The translations under genes and the position numbers were made by a program. A model generated the notes under the pieces. It searched no databases, was not told the origin of the DNA, and worked only from the letters and a program-made list of their open reading frames with translations. A DNA stretch of 64,000 nt, from positions 186,001 through 250,000 of the forward strand of contig NZ_JAMLJL010000004.1 of the NCBI RefSeq assembly GCF_023634845.1, given 5' to 3'. Positions 1 through 7,978 of this stretch are shown here, one piece after another (the first letter of the stretch is position 1; each line of letters begins with the position of its first letter). The stretch comes from Flavobacterium amniphilum (GTDB taxonomy: Bacteria > Bacteroidota > Bacteroidia > Flavobacteriales > Flavobacteriaceae).

Positions 1-1046
1 TAATAACTTATTTTCCGGTCCATCAAATCTTTTTCAACATCCAAATCGGTTAATTGGGCTGTAAATTTTTCACCGCCTGCTTCCACTTCGTAGATATTTT
101 TGCCTCTGCTGAAATCTTTCAACTCAGCTTCTGTATTTTTCAATTGGCCTTCCATTGCAACCAATGTACTGTCGATGAAATCAATGGTATTTGCAGCAAA
201 TTGGTTTTTCAGCATCAACTGTCTTTTCATCAAAACATTAACTGTTCCGTTCAGGTAATCCACCATACGGGTTTTGTTAGTTCCCGAAAGATTAAGCCTT
301 ACAATGGAACCAGCCTTAAGATCATTTTCAACATCGATTCCCTGATAGCTGGCAACCACACTGTTAAAATCTGCAAAACGGATCATAAACTTACCGTTAT
401 CATAAAAACCTGGATTTTTCACCAGACGCAGTTTAAGGTTTAAAAAAGGAAGTGCAATTTGCTGTCCGATGCTGTATTTCCTTTTGAACTCACCAATTGG
501 CACATTAGTTTGGGAATGTTCATCTGTCGCATAGTTATACAATGCTGCTTTTGATTCTTCAAACGGAATGGACAATTCAAAATCTTTGCTATTCAGGAAA
601 TGAACGGTAATCAGTTTACCGTAAAGCTGCGGAAGGTTCTTATTCAGTTCAACCGAGAAAGGCACTTCACCGTAAGCATCTTCTATATTGTATTTTCCTT
701 CGCGCAGGTACTCAACATAGTACTGTAATTCTTTTACAACATCTTCATTGTGGGAACGGGATTTTATCGTTGTCATCAGGGTACTTACCTGATCAGATGT
801 ACCTCCCCAGTTGAAGACTAAACTTGTATTTGAAGTAAAAAAAGGATTATTTTCTTCTTTATAGGCTATCGTGGTTGACATCCCATAAATTTTCTGTTTT
901 CTGATATTTACCTGATAAGCGATGGTAAAAGTGATCAATAAACTAATCAGAAACCAATACCAGTACCCAATGATTTTATAGAATAACGCCTTAAAATCGA
1001 AGTTGCTTTGTGATTCGAAAAAAGTAAAATCTTTGGTATCCAGCAT
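1..1046 (-). CDS. Exopolysaccharide co-polymerase / Wzc-type tyrosine kinase (3' part missing)
   Basis: The gene starts with ATG at 1046-1044 and runs off the left window edge, so only about 348 N-terminal residues are visible. The frame begins MLDTKDFTFFESQSNF, followed by one membrane helix near residues 25-45 (IIGYWYWFLISLLITFTIAY). A long periplasmic region follows with a Wzz-like start and later helical segments such as NQFAANTIDFIDSTLVAME, as in the chain-length determinant part of GumC/Wzc proteins. The kinase domain, if there is one, lies outside the window. It starts 5 nt after the stop of the export lipoprotein upstream, so the two are probably one operon for capsule or exopolysaccharide export. 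A Wzz protein without a kinase domain is the alternative. Confidence 0.85.
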   Translation of the reverse strand, partial: MLDTKDFTFFESQSNFDFKALFYKIIGYWYWFLISLLITFTIAYQVNIRKQKIYGMSTTIAYKEENNPFFTSNTSLVFNWGGTSDQVSTLMTTIKSRSHNEDVVKELQYYVEYLREGKYNIEDAYGEVPFSVELNKNLPQLYGKLITVHFLNSKDFELSIPFEESKAALYNYATDEHSQTNVPIGEFKRKYSIGQQIALPFLNLKLRLVKNPGFYDNGKFMIRFADFNSVVASYQGIDVENDLKAGSIVRLNLSGTNKTRMVDYLNGTVNVLMKRQLMLKNQFAANTIDFIDSTLVAMEGQLKNTEAELKDFSRGKNIYEVEAGGEKFTAQLTDLDVEKDLMDRKISY

Positions 1047-1051
1047 CCTGA

Positions 1052-1843
1052 TTAATTGTTTTTAATGATTAAATATGTCGTCAGCACCAGAGAAAGCGCA
1101 CTAAAAATAGTAGTAAACGATTGCAGACCATTTGTCCCGACACCCCATGTTTTTTGCTTTAACGGTTTGATATAAATATAATCGTTAGGCTGAATGTGGT
1201 AATAGGGTGATTTCATTACATCCACACTGGTTAAATCTACCGAGTGGATTTCAGTTCCGTGCGGGTACTGACGAATTAACACCACCTCTTTTCTGTTACC
1301 TACCAATGTAATATCACCACTATTGGCTACAGCTTCAAGAATGGTCACTTTATCCTGAAATAAGGTTTTTGTCCCCGGAGAGTTTATTTCACCGTTAATG
1401 GTGTAAGGCAAACCTGCCAATTTAACCGTAACAAAGATATCTGCTTCTTTATTGAAATAATTTTCAAGGAGTTGTTTTTCTATTTTCTGTCTGATTTCTT
1501 CAAACGTAAGTCCCAAAACCGGAACTTCACCTAAAACGGGAATGCGGATACTACCGTGATCATCAACTGTAAACCCGTCAAAATAAAAAGACTGGGCATC
1601 GGTAGCCAGATCATTACTTGGAGAAGGATTGAACATTTCCACCAACTTAGGATCCAATGCCTTAATTCTTATACTCACCACATCTCCAACTTTAAGGCGG
1701 TATGGTTTTAAAGCAACTTCCTGTATGGTTGTTGCTTGATTTTTTGAATTGGCATCCTGAATATACACCAAATCCTTATTTGAGATACACGAAGTCATTA
1801 AAAAAATTGACAAAATCCCAATAAAAATATATATTTTACTCAT
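1052..1843 (-). CDS. Polysaccharide export outer-membrane lipoprotein (Wza/GumB family)
   Basis: A 263-residue exported lipoprotein with a signal peptide ending in the lipobox LMTSC (Cys19). The Poly_export region follows (YRLKVGDVVSIRIKALD, about residues 48-64), then a long insert, a beta-grasp part with GSIRIPVLGEVPVLGLT, and an SLBB-like region (YTINGEINSPGTKTL). The C-terminus has one hydrophobic helix (SFTTIFSALSLVLTTYLIIK), like the outer-membrane helix of Wza. Members of this family form the outer-membrane channel for capsule or exopolysaccharide together with a Wzc partner, which is the next gene. A TATATTTG element lies 23 nt upstream of the start. The polymer exported cannot be told from the sequence. 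Confidence 0.92.
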   Translation of the reverse strand: MSKIYIFIGILSIFLMTSCISNKDLVYIQDANSKNQATTIQEVALKPYRLKVGDVVSIRIKALDPKLVEMFNPSPSNDLATDAQSFYFDGFTVDDHGSIRIPVLGEVPVLGLTFEEIRQKIEKQLLENYFNKEADIFVTVKLAGLPYTINGEINSPGTKTLFQDKVTILEAVANSGDITLVGNRKEVVLIRQYPHGTEIHSVDLTSVDVMKSPYYHIQPNDYIYIKPLKQKTWGVGTNGLQSFTTIFSALSLVLTTYLIIKNN

Positions 1844-1866
1844 TATTAGCTAGTATTTCCAAAAAA

Positions 1867-1874
1867 CAAATATA
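1867..1874 (-). promoter_or_regulatory. -7 promoter element upstream of the Wza-like gene
   Basis: TATATTTG on the minus strand matches the Bacteroidota -7 consensus TAnnTTTG and sits 23 nt before the start codon at 1843. No TTG is found at the usual 19-nt distance, so only half of the promoter is supported. Confidence 0.5.
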
Positions 1875-1917
1875 GTTGTTCATTCCCAAAAAAGAAACCA
1901 TAAAACGATTAAATTCA

Positions 1918-2538
1918 TTAAATATTGCGCAATGAATTTTCAAAAGGAATTCTGTTTACGATACTTCTTCCGAGTGTTATTTCATCGGCATATTCCAATT
2001 CGTCCCCGACTGAAATCCCTCTTGCAATTGAAGAAGTTACTACATCTGTGTCTTTAATTTGTTTATAGATATAAAAATTAGTGGTATCCCCTTCCATGGT
2101 GGAACTTAAGGCAAAAATTATCTCCTCTGTTTTTCCTTCTTTAACTTTTAACACAAGCGAAGTGATATTCAGCTGGCTTGGCCCTATTCCGTCGATAGGT
2201 GAAATTTTCCCTCCCAGCACATGGTATATCCCTTTAAACTGGCCTGTATTTTCAATAGCCATTACATCCCTCACATCTTCAACAACACAAATCACCTTAT
2301 GGTTGCGGTTTGGATTTGCACAGATTTCACAAACTTCCACATCGGAAATATTATGACAGCTGCGGCAGAATTTAATTTCTTCCCGCATCTTTGTGAGCGC
2401 CTCAGCCAGGAAACCCGTTTGCTCTTTAGGCTGTTTTAGCAGATGCAATACCAGACGCAAAGCAGTTCGCTTTCCTATTCCGGGTAATTGCGCCATTTCA
2501 CCCACGGCTTTTTCCAAAAGTTTAGACGAAAATTCCAT
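1918..2538 (-). CDS. recR: Recombination mediator protein RecR
   Basis: A 206-residue protein of typical RecR length. It has an N-terminal helix-hairpin-helix (LPGIGKRTA, about 18-26), a four-cysteine zinc site (Cys58, Cys61, Cys70, Cys73 in [16 protein letters not shown]) and a Toprim domain starting at [15 protein letters not shown]. RecR acts with RecO (and RecF) to load RecA on gapped DNA. The gene stands alone and divergent from the symporter gene. A TACTTTTG promoter element ends only 4 nt before the ATG, so the mRNA is probably leaderless or nearly so. Confidence 0.97.
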   Translation of the reverse strand: MEFSSKLLEKAVGEMAQLPGIGKRTALRLVLHLLKQPKEQTGFLAEALTKMREEIKFCRSCHNISDVEVCEICANPNRNHKVICVVEDVRDVMAIENTGQFKGIYHVLGGKISPIDGIGPSQLNITSLVLKVKEGKTEEIIFALSSTMEGDTTNFYIYKQIKDTDVVTSSIARGISVGDELEYADEITLGRSIVNRIPFENSLRNI

Positions 2539-2542
2539 GGCA

Positions 2543-2550
2543 CAAAAGTA
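2543..2550 (-). promoter_or_regulatory. -7 element of recR, probable leaderless promoter
   Basis: TACTTTTG on the minus strand matches TAnnTTTG. It is separated from the recR ATG by the four bases TGCC, so transcription should start at or within a base or two of the start codon. The arrangement is the same as at rlmB (37852-37859). No TTG is seen 19 nt upstream. Confidence 0.6.
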
Positions 2551-2692
2551 GTGATTTTGATGATTATATTTTTAGATTTTCAGACTTTGATGAGAATCCC
2601 CATCCCGATTTCACTTTTTACAAATAAACAGGCAACCCAATCGGCAAATTGACAATTTTTCGTATTTTGGCACTTCTAAAATTTTATCACAA

Positions 2693-4189
2693 ATGAGTCC
2701 ATTTGCCATTTTATCACTGATTGTTGTTTATTTCGGGTTATTGTTTTTTATCTCCCATATTGTAAGTAGAAAAAACAGTGATAATGATACTTTTTTCAAA
2801 GCCAATAAAAACTCGAAGTGGTATTTAGTTGCTTTTGGGATGATTGGAACGGCATTATCCGGTGTAACGTTTATTTCGGTGCCGGGTGAAGTGGGCAATC
2901 CCGATTTACAATTCAAATATTTCCAGTTTGTTTTAGGAAACGCCATAGGCTTCATTATTGTTGCTACGGTCTTACTCCCGTTGTATTACCGGATGAACTT
3001 AACTTCGATTTATGGTTATATCGAACAACGCCTTGGTAAAATAAGCTATAAAACAGCCGCTACCATATTTCTTATCAGCCGTACCATTGGATCATCATTC
3101 CGATTATATCTGGTAGTCATTGTTTTGCAGCGTTATGTATTTGATTATTATGGCGTCCCGTTCACGGTTACTGTATTCTTATCGCTTTTACTGATTTTTG
3201 CCTACACTTACAAAGGAGGGTTGAAAACCATTATCATCACCGATACTTTACAAACATTCTTTTTAGTTTCTTCAGTATTCCTGACTATTATTTTCATTTG
3301 CAAAAGTTTGGATTTAAGTTTTCTCCAGGCATTTGAAACCGTAAAAGAAAGTCAGTACTCTAAAATATTCTTCTTTGATGATTATTTAAAAGGCAATTAT
3401 TTTTGGAAACAAATCTTCGGCGGAATATTTGTCACTATTGCCATGGTTGGACTGGATCAGGATTTGATGCAGAAGAACTTAAGCTGTGCCAACATTGGTG
3501 AAGCACAGAAAAACATGTTTACTTTTACCGGGATATTTGTTATCATTAACATCTTCTTTTTGAGCGTAGGAGCTTTATTATACCTATACGCTACCAAAAA
3601 CGGTATTGCCGTACCGATGGTTGATGATGTTGCCAGGACCGACTTTTTATTCCCTGAAATAGCATTAAAATCATTAGGATTGATTCCGGCGATTGTATTC
3701 TTATTAGGACTTACAGCCGCAACATTTGCCACAACCGATTCGGCACTGACTGCCTTGACCACTTCATTTTGTGTAGATTTCCTGGGAATGGAAAAAAATG
3801 AAAACGCCAACAACCCCAATATTGTAAAAACACGTCACTTAGTACACATCGGGTTTTCGTTTTTGATGTTTTTAGTAATTGTTTTCTTCAATGCCGTAAA
3901 CGATGCTTCGGTAGTAAAAATGATTTTTAAGATTGCTTCATACACCTATGGACCGTTATTAGGACTATATACTTTTGGTTTGTTTATGAAATCGAAGACC
4001 GTGAATGACAAGCTCGTTCCTTTTGTGTGTTTGGTTTCACCGGCGATTTGCTACCTGATTTCCGCTTATTCTTCGGAATGGCTGGGCGGGTATACCATTG
4101 CAGAAGAATTAATTATCATTAATGGTTTAATCACATTTATCGGATTGTTGTTCATCAGCAAACCGGCAACGGGAGAAACACGATTTTAA
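2693..4189 (+). CDS. Sodium:solute symporter family protein
   Basis: A 498-residue polytopic membrane protein of the SSS family with about 13 hydrophobic segments. The family signature is visible as GGLKTIIITDTLQ (about residues 174-186), and the N-terminal core has GTALSGVTFISVPGEVG, where the first ion/substrate helices lie. These proteins couple sodium entry to uptake of sugars, amino acids, carboxylates or vitamins; the substrate cannot be inferred here. It starts at ATG 2693, divergent from recR, with a near-consensus TATTTTGG about 25 nt upstream. The gene stands alone and a structured intergenic repeat follows it. Confidence 0.93.
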   Translation: MSPFAILSLIVVYFGLLFFISHIVSRKNSDNDTFFKANKNSKWYLVAFGMIGTALSGVTFISVPGEVGNPDLQFKYFQFVLGNAIGFIIVATVLLPLYYRMNLTSIYGYIEQRLGKISYKTAATIFLISRTIGSSFRLYLVVIVLQRYVFDYYGVPFTVTVFLSLLLIFAYTYKGGLKTIIITDTLQTFFLVSSVFLTIIFICKSLDLSFLQAFETVKESQYSKIFFFDDYLKGNYFWKQIFGGIFVTIAMVGLDQDLMQKNLSCANIGEAQKNMFTFTGIFVIINIFFLSVGALLYLYATKNGIAVPMVDDVARTDFLFPEIALKSLGLIPAIVFLLGLTAATFATTDSALTALTTSFCVDFLGMEKNENANNPNIVKTRHLVHIGFSFLMFLVIVFFNAVNDASVVKMIFKIASYTYGPLLGLYTFGLFMKSKTVNDKLVPFVCLVSPAICYLISAYSSEWLGGYTIAEELIIINGLITFIGLLFISKPATGETRF

Positions 4190-4192
4190 TTA

Positions 4193-4337
4193 CGGGTCCT
4201 AGCCCCGATAGTCTCGTTCCGAAGGCCCGAGAGTCATCCTTTTATTGCTTTACTCTTTTTCGACGAGCATCCGGCCATAGGGCAATAAAAGATAAAGTGA
4301 TCTCGTCTTAAGGACGAGAGGGAAAAGCTTCTAAAAA
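4193..4337. repeat. Structured flavobacterial intergenic repeat
   Basis: The 150-nt gap between the symporter and the CoA-binding gene begins TCCTAGCCCCGATAG and ends GAAAAGCTTCTAAAAAA. It carries nested inverted repeats: TATTGC at 4242-4247 against GCAATA at 4281-4286, TCTCG against CGAGA (about 4211-4233), and CTCGTC against GACGAG with a 5-nt loop near 4302-4318. From memory, elements with this beginning and end recur after genes in many Flavobacterium genomes; the copy number here could not be counted. The element may also act as terminator for the two convergent genes. Confidence 0.6.
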
Positions 4338-4339
4338 AA

Positions 4340-4696
4340 CTAAAACTGGTTAATCGAGAGCAACACCAACGTACAGGCTGCTTCGTACGGAATGTTATTT
4401 TGTTCCAGAAGTTTATATAATTCATGATTTTCGGTGCCGGGATTGAAGATGACACGCTGCGGTTTTAAACTGACAATATAATCGTAGTAATCCTGTTGAT
4501 GCAAAGGATTGACATATAATGTAACTGTATGGATATCTTTCAAATCCGGGAAACCCGTCTGGATTTGCACAGAAGCCACTTTATCGTCATTGCGTCCGAT
4601 TGCCACAACTTCGTGGTTATGATCCAATAATTTATTGACGGCTAAAAAAGAATAGCGTTGCGGGTTTGACGAGGCACCTATAACTAATGTTTTCAT
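4340..4696 (-). CDS. CoA-binding (YccU-like) small Rossmann protein
   Basis: A 118-residue single-domain protein with a Rossmann start (TLVIGASSNPQRYSFLA) and the family's later segments (VTLYVNPLHQQDYY, RVIFNPGTENHEL). This matches the CoA_binding_2 family, which resembles the N-terminal CoA-binding domain of succinyl-CoA synthetase alpha. The length is about right for the family, and no catalytic domain is attached. The cellular role of these stand-alone proteins is unclear. It is convergent with the symporter and divergent from the marC-type gene. Confidence 0.88.
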   Translation of the reverse strand: MKTLVIGASSNPQRYSFLAVNKLLDHNHEVVAIGRNDDKVASVQIQTGFPDLKDIHTVTLYVNPLHQQDYYDYIVSLKPQRVIFNPGTENHELYKLLEQNNIPYEAACTLVLLSINQF

Positions 4697-4788
4697 TCTG
4701 CTTTTTATTATATCATAAAATTAGTACATTTAAACTTATAAAAACCCTAGCTTAACAATACTTTCATATTTGGAAGCACTTCAAGAGC

Positions 4789-4796
4789 TACTTTTG
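4789..4796 (+). promoter_or_regulatory. -7 element upstream of the MarC family gene
   Basis: TACTTTTG matches TAnnTTTG and lies 10 nt before the ATG at 4807, giving a very short leader. A TTG is present 16 nt upstream (4770-4772), a little closer than the usual 19. Confidence 0.5.
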
Positions 4797-4806
4797 CAAA
4801 AAAACT

Positions 4807-5433
4807 ATGGATTTATTCTTTTACATTTTCGCCGCTTTATTTTCGGTATTGAACCCAATTGGTGCCATTCCTGTATTTGTTGGACTCACAACCGGTTACA
4901 CCAGAGAAGAGTTATCAAAAACATCACTATGGACAGCAATCAATGTATTTATCATTTTGATTGTGGCCTACTTCATGGGTGAATATGTATTGCGTTTTTT
5001 CGGGATTAGTCTTGAAGCATTGCGAATTGCCGGCGGTTTGATTATTGCCAATTCCGGTTTTGGGTTGTTATCCGGTCAGGTGAAGAAGCGCAAAGGAATT
5101 AACAAAAAGGTAGAAACCGAGGCACAGCAAAAACACGCCATTGCGTTAACACCTCTAGCTATGCCCCTATTAGCCGGACCCGGTTCGATTTCCTTATTAA
5201 TTGCTTTTTACCAGGAACACAACAACTGGATTGCCATGTCGATAGCGATAGGAGCAATATTAGCCGTAGCCGTTTCTATTTATTTCGTCTTGCGAAGCGC
5301 TAATTATCTTGTAAAATATCTGGGCGAATCAGGGATTGTGGCCATTTCAAGAATTGTGGGCTTTTTCGTAATTGCTATTGGTATCCAATACATCGTTAAT
5401 GCTTTAATCAAGATTATTCAGGCGAATTTTTGA
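4807..5433 (+). CDS. MarC family integral membrane protein
   Basis: A 208-residue protein with six predicted membrane helices. It has the two conserved half-site motifs of the MarC/UPF0056 family, LNPIGAIPVFVGLT (about 16-29) and LTPLAMPLLAGPGSISLLI (about 116-134), and a charged cytoplasmic loop of about 20 residues between the halves (KKRKGINKKVETEAQQKH). Family members were once thought to be multidrug resistance proteins, but their transport role is unproven. The short-leader promoter at 4789 supports this start. The gene ends just before a repeat-rich non-coding stretch. Confidence 0.92.
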   Translation: MDLFFYIFAALFSVLNPIGAIPVFVGLTTGYTREELSKTSLWTAINVFIILIVAYFMGEYVLRFFGISLEALRIAGGLIIANSGFGLLSGQVKKRKGINKKVETEAQQKHAIALTPLAMPLLAGPGSISLLIAFYQEHNNWIAMSIAIGAILAVAVSIYFVLRSANYLVKYLGESGIVAISRIVGFFVIAIGIQYIVNALIKIIQANF

Positions 5434-5560
5434 TTAGATTGTTAGATTGTCCGATTATCAGATTGTCCGACATTAGACTTTCAGATTAATGAATTATTAA
5501 AGTAATTAAGAATAATTCATACTAAGACCATTACACTCTGAGTAACAACTAACAAACCTA
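5434..5560. other. Non-coding stretch with short direct repeats
   Basis: The 127 nt after the MarC gene contain imperfect direct repeats of AGATTGTCCGA (near 5445-5471) and then AT-rich sequence leading into the 21-bp array. The last part, CTAACAAACCTAGTACGGAAG (5549 onward, shown in part), resembles the unit of the second array near 59849. No gene is supported. Confidence 0.55.
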
Positions 5561-5898
5561 GTACGGAAGCGAAAAATCCCCGTGCGGAAGCAAAAAGTCC
5601 CCGTGCGGAAGCGAAAAGTCTCCGTGCGGAAGCGAAAAGTCCCCGTGCGGAAGCAAAAAGTCTCCGTGCGGAAGCGAAAAGTCTCCGTGCGGAATCGAAA
5701 AGTCCCCGTGCGGAAGCAAAAAGTCTCCGTGCGGAAGCGAAAAGTCTCCATGCGGAAGCAAAAAGTCTCCGTGCGGAAGCAAAAAGTCTCAGTGCTGAAA
5801 CAAAAAAACTCCGAGCAGTGGCAGGCATTCATCACCTACAATTAAAACTTCAGGGAAAGCCATTATCTAATGAAGAACAAGTGGAATTAACCCATTAA
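5542..5898 (+). pseudogene. Possible start-less remnant of an AEAKSLR heptad-repeat protein
   Basis: The plus frame open from 5542 to the TAA at 5896-5898 has about 118 codons. It reads VTTNKPSTEAKNPR, then ten AEAKSLR-like heptads (including variants), then a non-repetitive tail beginning AVAGIHHLQLKLQGKPLS. The tail stays open beyond the array and looks like ordinary protein (SNEEQVELTH at the end). There is no ATG, GTG or TTG before the tail, and a stop (TGA 5539-5541) lies directly upstream, so as it stands it cannot be normally translated. It may be a decayed gene, or the array may be non-coding DNA with a chance open frame. Confidence 0.3.
5561..5812. repeat. 21-bp tandem repeat array, 12 units
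   Basis: Twelve head-to-tail 21-nt units start at 5561 and recur every 21 nt to 5812. The consensus core is GTGCGGAAGCRAAAAGTCYC plus C. Most units differ at one to three fixed positions, and the first and last are the most worn. There are no spacers, so it is not CRISPR. Because 21 is divisible by 3, all six frames stay open through the array and open frames here prove nothing. One plus frame reads AEAKSLR heptads and continues past the array for 27 non-repeat codons to a stop at 5896-5898; see the pseudogene entry. Confidence 0.95.
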
Positions 5899-5962
5899 CC
5901 ATGTTGGTATTTTCCAAATTCAAAACAGACAGAAAAAACTTCCAAAAAAAGCAAACCCATAA

Positions 5963-5992
5963 TTGTCTCTTATTGTTAAAAAGGTATATTTG
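5963..5992 (+). promoter_or_regulatory. Promoter of the tail-fibre-like gene
   Basis: TTG at 5963-5965, a 19-nt spacer and TATATTTG at 5985-5992 form a full match to the Bacteroidota promoter. Transcription should begin near 5999, about 30 nt before the ATG at 6029. This rules out the in-frame ATG at 5963 as the start. Confidence 0.8.
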
Positions 5993-6028
5993 CCGGAAAA
6001 TATCTATATTATTTCCGCAGTACAAACC

Positions 6029-6967
6029 ATGAAAAAAAACATCAGATTAACATTTGCTTTTTTAGCATTAGCCAATTTATCTTCATTTGCCCAACTTAGC
6101 ACCGGTGCCGGAGGAGCAACATCCATTTTACCCAATTCACCTACAACCAACACCAATGTAGGAATTGGCACCAATACACCAAATGCAAAACTTGAAATCC
6201 CGGCCCTTTTAAACGGACAAACCTTCACTGACTTCAATGATGGTTTTAAAAAATCATTACTATTAAACATTGGAGCCTACAGAGATGGTTATTTCAGACT
6301 ATTGACTTTTGCTGACATGCCTTCTTCAAATGTAAAACCCAATGCTGAAACATGGTTTTCCATAGAAGACCGAAATGATGCAAACAGATTAAGACATCAT
6401 GCAGAAGCTAACGGAGCCAGTAGCTTTACAATAAATGACAAAACACAATCAAATGTTTTCTCTGTTTATGAAGATGGAAGCAACGCCTTTTTTGACTTAA
6501 CAAAAACAGGTTCCTATTTAACTGTAGGTGGGAAAGCCGTATGGCCGGTTGCCCATAATTTCTGGGTAAAGACCGGTTCATCATGTTTTGAAGGAAATGT
6601 ATTCATGAACACCAATTTAGGAATTGGAACCAGCAATTTTACCGATGGGGCAAATACCTATAAACTTTCGGTAAAGGGAAAAATCAGAGCTGAAGAAATT
6701 AAGGTTTACAGTACTTGGGCGGATTATGTATTTGCAGACGAATACCAACTTAGACCCCTGAGCGAACTGGAAAAATTCATCAAGGAGAACAAACACTTAC
6801 CAAATGTTCCTTCAGCAAAAGAAGTTACCGAAAATGGTTTAGCACTTGGTGAAATGGTTAAAGTTCAACAAGAAAAAATAGAAGAATTAACTCTTTACAT
6901 TATTGACCAAAACAAAAAATTAGAAGAATTAAGAATGCAGGTCAATGCTTTGTTAAACAAAAAGTAA
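6029..6967 (+). CDS. Exported tail-fibre-like protein with C-terminal coiled coil
   Basis: A 312-residue protein with signal peptide MKKNIRLTFAFLALANLSSFA. The start at 6029 is chosen because it begins the signal peptide and lies downstream of the promoter; a longer frame from 5963 would bury the signal. The middle has repeated GIGT turns (VGIGTNTPNAKLEIPA; LGIGTSNFTDG) typical of trimeric fibre proteins. The C-terminus has the motif HLPNVPSAKEVTENGLALGEM followed, in part, by a coiled coil (QQEKIEELTLYIIDQNKKLE), a layout common in Bacteroidota proteins often annotated as tail fibre or S74-like. It probably forms a surface or periplasmic trimer; its partner is unknown. Confidence 0.88.
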   Translation: MKKNIRLTFAFLALANLSSFAQLSTGAGGATSILPNSPTTNTNVGIGTNTPNAKLEIPALLNGQTFTDFNDGFKKSLLLNIGAYRDGYFRLLTFADMPSSNVKPNAETWFSIEDRNDANRLRHHAEANGASSFTINDKTQSNVFSVYEDGSNAFFDLTKTGSYLTVGGKAVWPVAHNFWVKTGSSCFEGNVFMNTNLGIGTSNFTDGANTYKLSVKGKIRAEEIKVYSTWADYVFADEYQLRPLSELEKFIKENKHLPNVPSAKEVTENGLALGEMVKVQQEKIEELTLYIIDQNKKLEELRMQVNALLNKK

Positions 6968-6992
6968 GAACATTTTAAATTTTAACAATTAT

Positions 6993-7028
6993 AAAAAAGC
7001 CCAATACTAAATAGTGTTGGGCTTTTTT
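6993..7028. terminator. Bidirectional terminator
   Basis: AAAAAAGCCCAA and TTGGGCTTTTTT form a perfect outer stem around a short AT-rich loop. It serves the fibre gene on the plus strand and the CtlX-like gene on the minus strand. Confidence 0.88.
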
Positions 7029-7042
7029 AATATGATTATTTT

Positions 7043-7978
7043 TTATTCATTAGGAAGGAAGATTTCCGCCATCATGCAGCGGGCACTACCGCCGCCGTAT
7101 TTTTCTATTGTTTCGATATTTGAGCTAATAATTATAGCATGCTTTTCAAGCTGTTCGATTTGCTTTGCAGTTAAAGACAAACGTGCCTGTTCGCTCATCA
7201 CCAGATACTTTTCATTGTTGGCACCCAATACTTCCAGCATGTTCCCTGCGAATTGGCCCACCTGTTTTTCATTGATCAGTAAAATTTCTTTTCCGTCTTG
7301 GCGTAGATTTTCCAGAACATTTTTGCGTTCGGTTTTATCATCGATACATTCGGCACAAACCACAGCAAAGGTATCCCCTACACACATCATCACATTTGTA
7401 TGATAGATTAGTTCACGCTTATCATTGACCGTTTGGCAGGCATTAAAGATAACCGGAGTAAATTCGAAATCTTCACAAAACTCGATAAACAATTCTTCAT
7501 CGGCCCGGGGTGACAAAGCGCAGTATGCTTTCCCGTTTGCCCTGTCCAGCACCATACTTCCGGTTCCTTCCAGATATACCTGCTCTTCTTCCGCTTCGGA
7601 ATAATCCATTACATTTTCGATAACGAAACCTTTATCCTCTAATATATCCAGAATATCCTCGCGGCGTTCCTGACGTCTGTTTTCGGCAAACATAGGATAG
7701 ATGGCCACATCCCCGTTTTCATGAAAAGACACCCAGTTATTTGGGAAAACACTATCGGGCGTATCGGTATCAGTCGTATCTTCCACGACAATCACATTCA
7801 CACCGACTGATTTCAATTTATCCACAAAAGCATCAAATTCCTGTTGGGCCTTTGCGTTGATTGCAGCCGGCAACATACCGTTTGATTCCTTTTGGTAGAA
7901 ATTATTCACCTTGGTTTCCTCATTCATACGGAACGAAACCGGTCGGATCATTAAAATTGAATTCGTTATTTGTTGCAT
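7043..7978 (-). CDS. Citrulline-utilization hydrolase CtlX-like (amidinotransferase superfamily)
   Basis: A 311-residue protein of the arginine deiminase/amidinotransferase fold. Visible family segments are MIRPVSFRMNEETKVNNFYQ near the N-terminus, EGTGSMVLDR, HTNVMMCVGDTFAVV with the probable catalytic His, and GGGSARCMMAE at the C-terminus with the probable catalytic Cys301. CtlX proteins hydrolyse citrulline to ornithine, CO2 and ammonia, but the fold also includes arginine deiminases and dimethylarginine hydrolases, so the substrate is inferred. Its start codon directly abuts the arginase stop (7978/7979), so the two are probably co-transcribed and would both feed ornithine. Confidence 0.85.
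   Translation of the reverse strand: MQQITNSILMIRPVSFRMNEETKVNNFYQKESNGMLPAAINAKAQQEFDAFVDKLKSVGVNVIVVEDTTDTDTPDSVFPNNWVSFHENGDVAIYPMFAENRRQERREDILDILEDKGFVIENVMDYSEAEEEQVYLEGTGSMVLDRANGKAYCALSPRADEELFIEFCEDFEFTPVIFNACQTVNDKRELIYHTNVMMCVGDTFAVVCAECIDDKTERKNVLENLRQDGKEILLINEKQVGQFAGNMLEVLGANNEKYLVMSEQARLSLTAKQIEQLEKHAIIISSNIETIEKYGGGSARCMMAEIFLPNE

Noticed and set aside
5561..5812. CRISPR array
   Set aside because: Units are directly joined with no spacers and no cas genes are present; the same holds for 59849-60159.
5517..5845. Five overlapping long reading frames on both strands in the first repeat array (VRKRKVS, ASARRLF, LPHGDFS and others)
   Set aside because: All frames stay open because the 21-bp unit is a multiple of three and has no stop in any phase. 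They use GTG or other weak starts, and no promoter fits.
5963..6028. Upstream start of the tail-fibre-like gene at 5963
   Set aside because: It overlaps the -33 box of a full consensus promoter and would bury the signal peptide.
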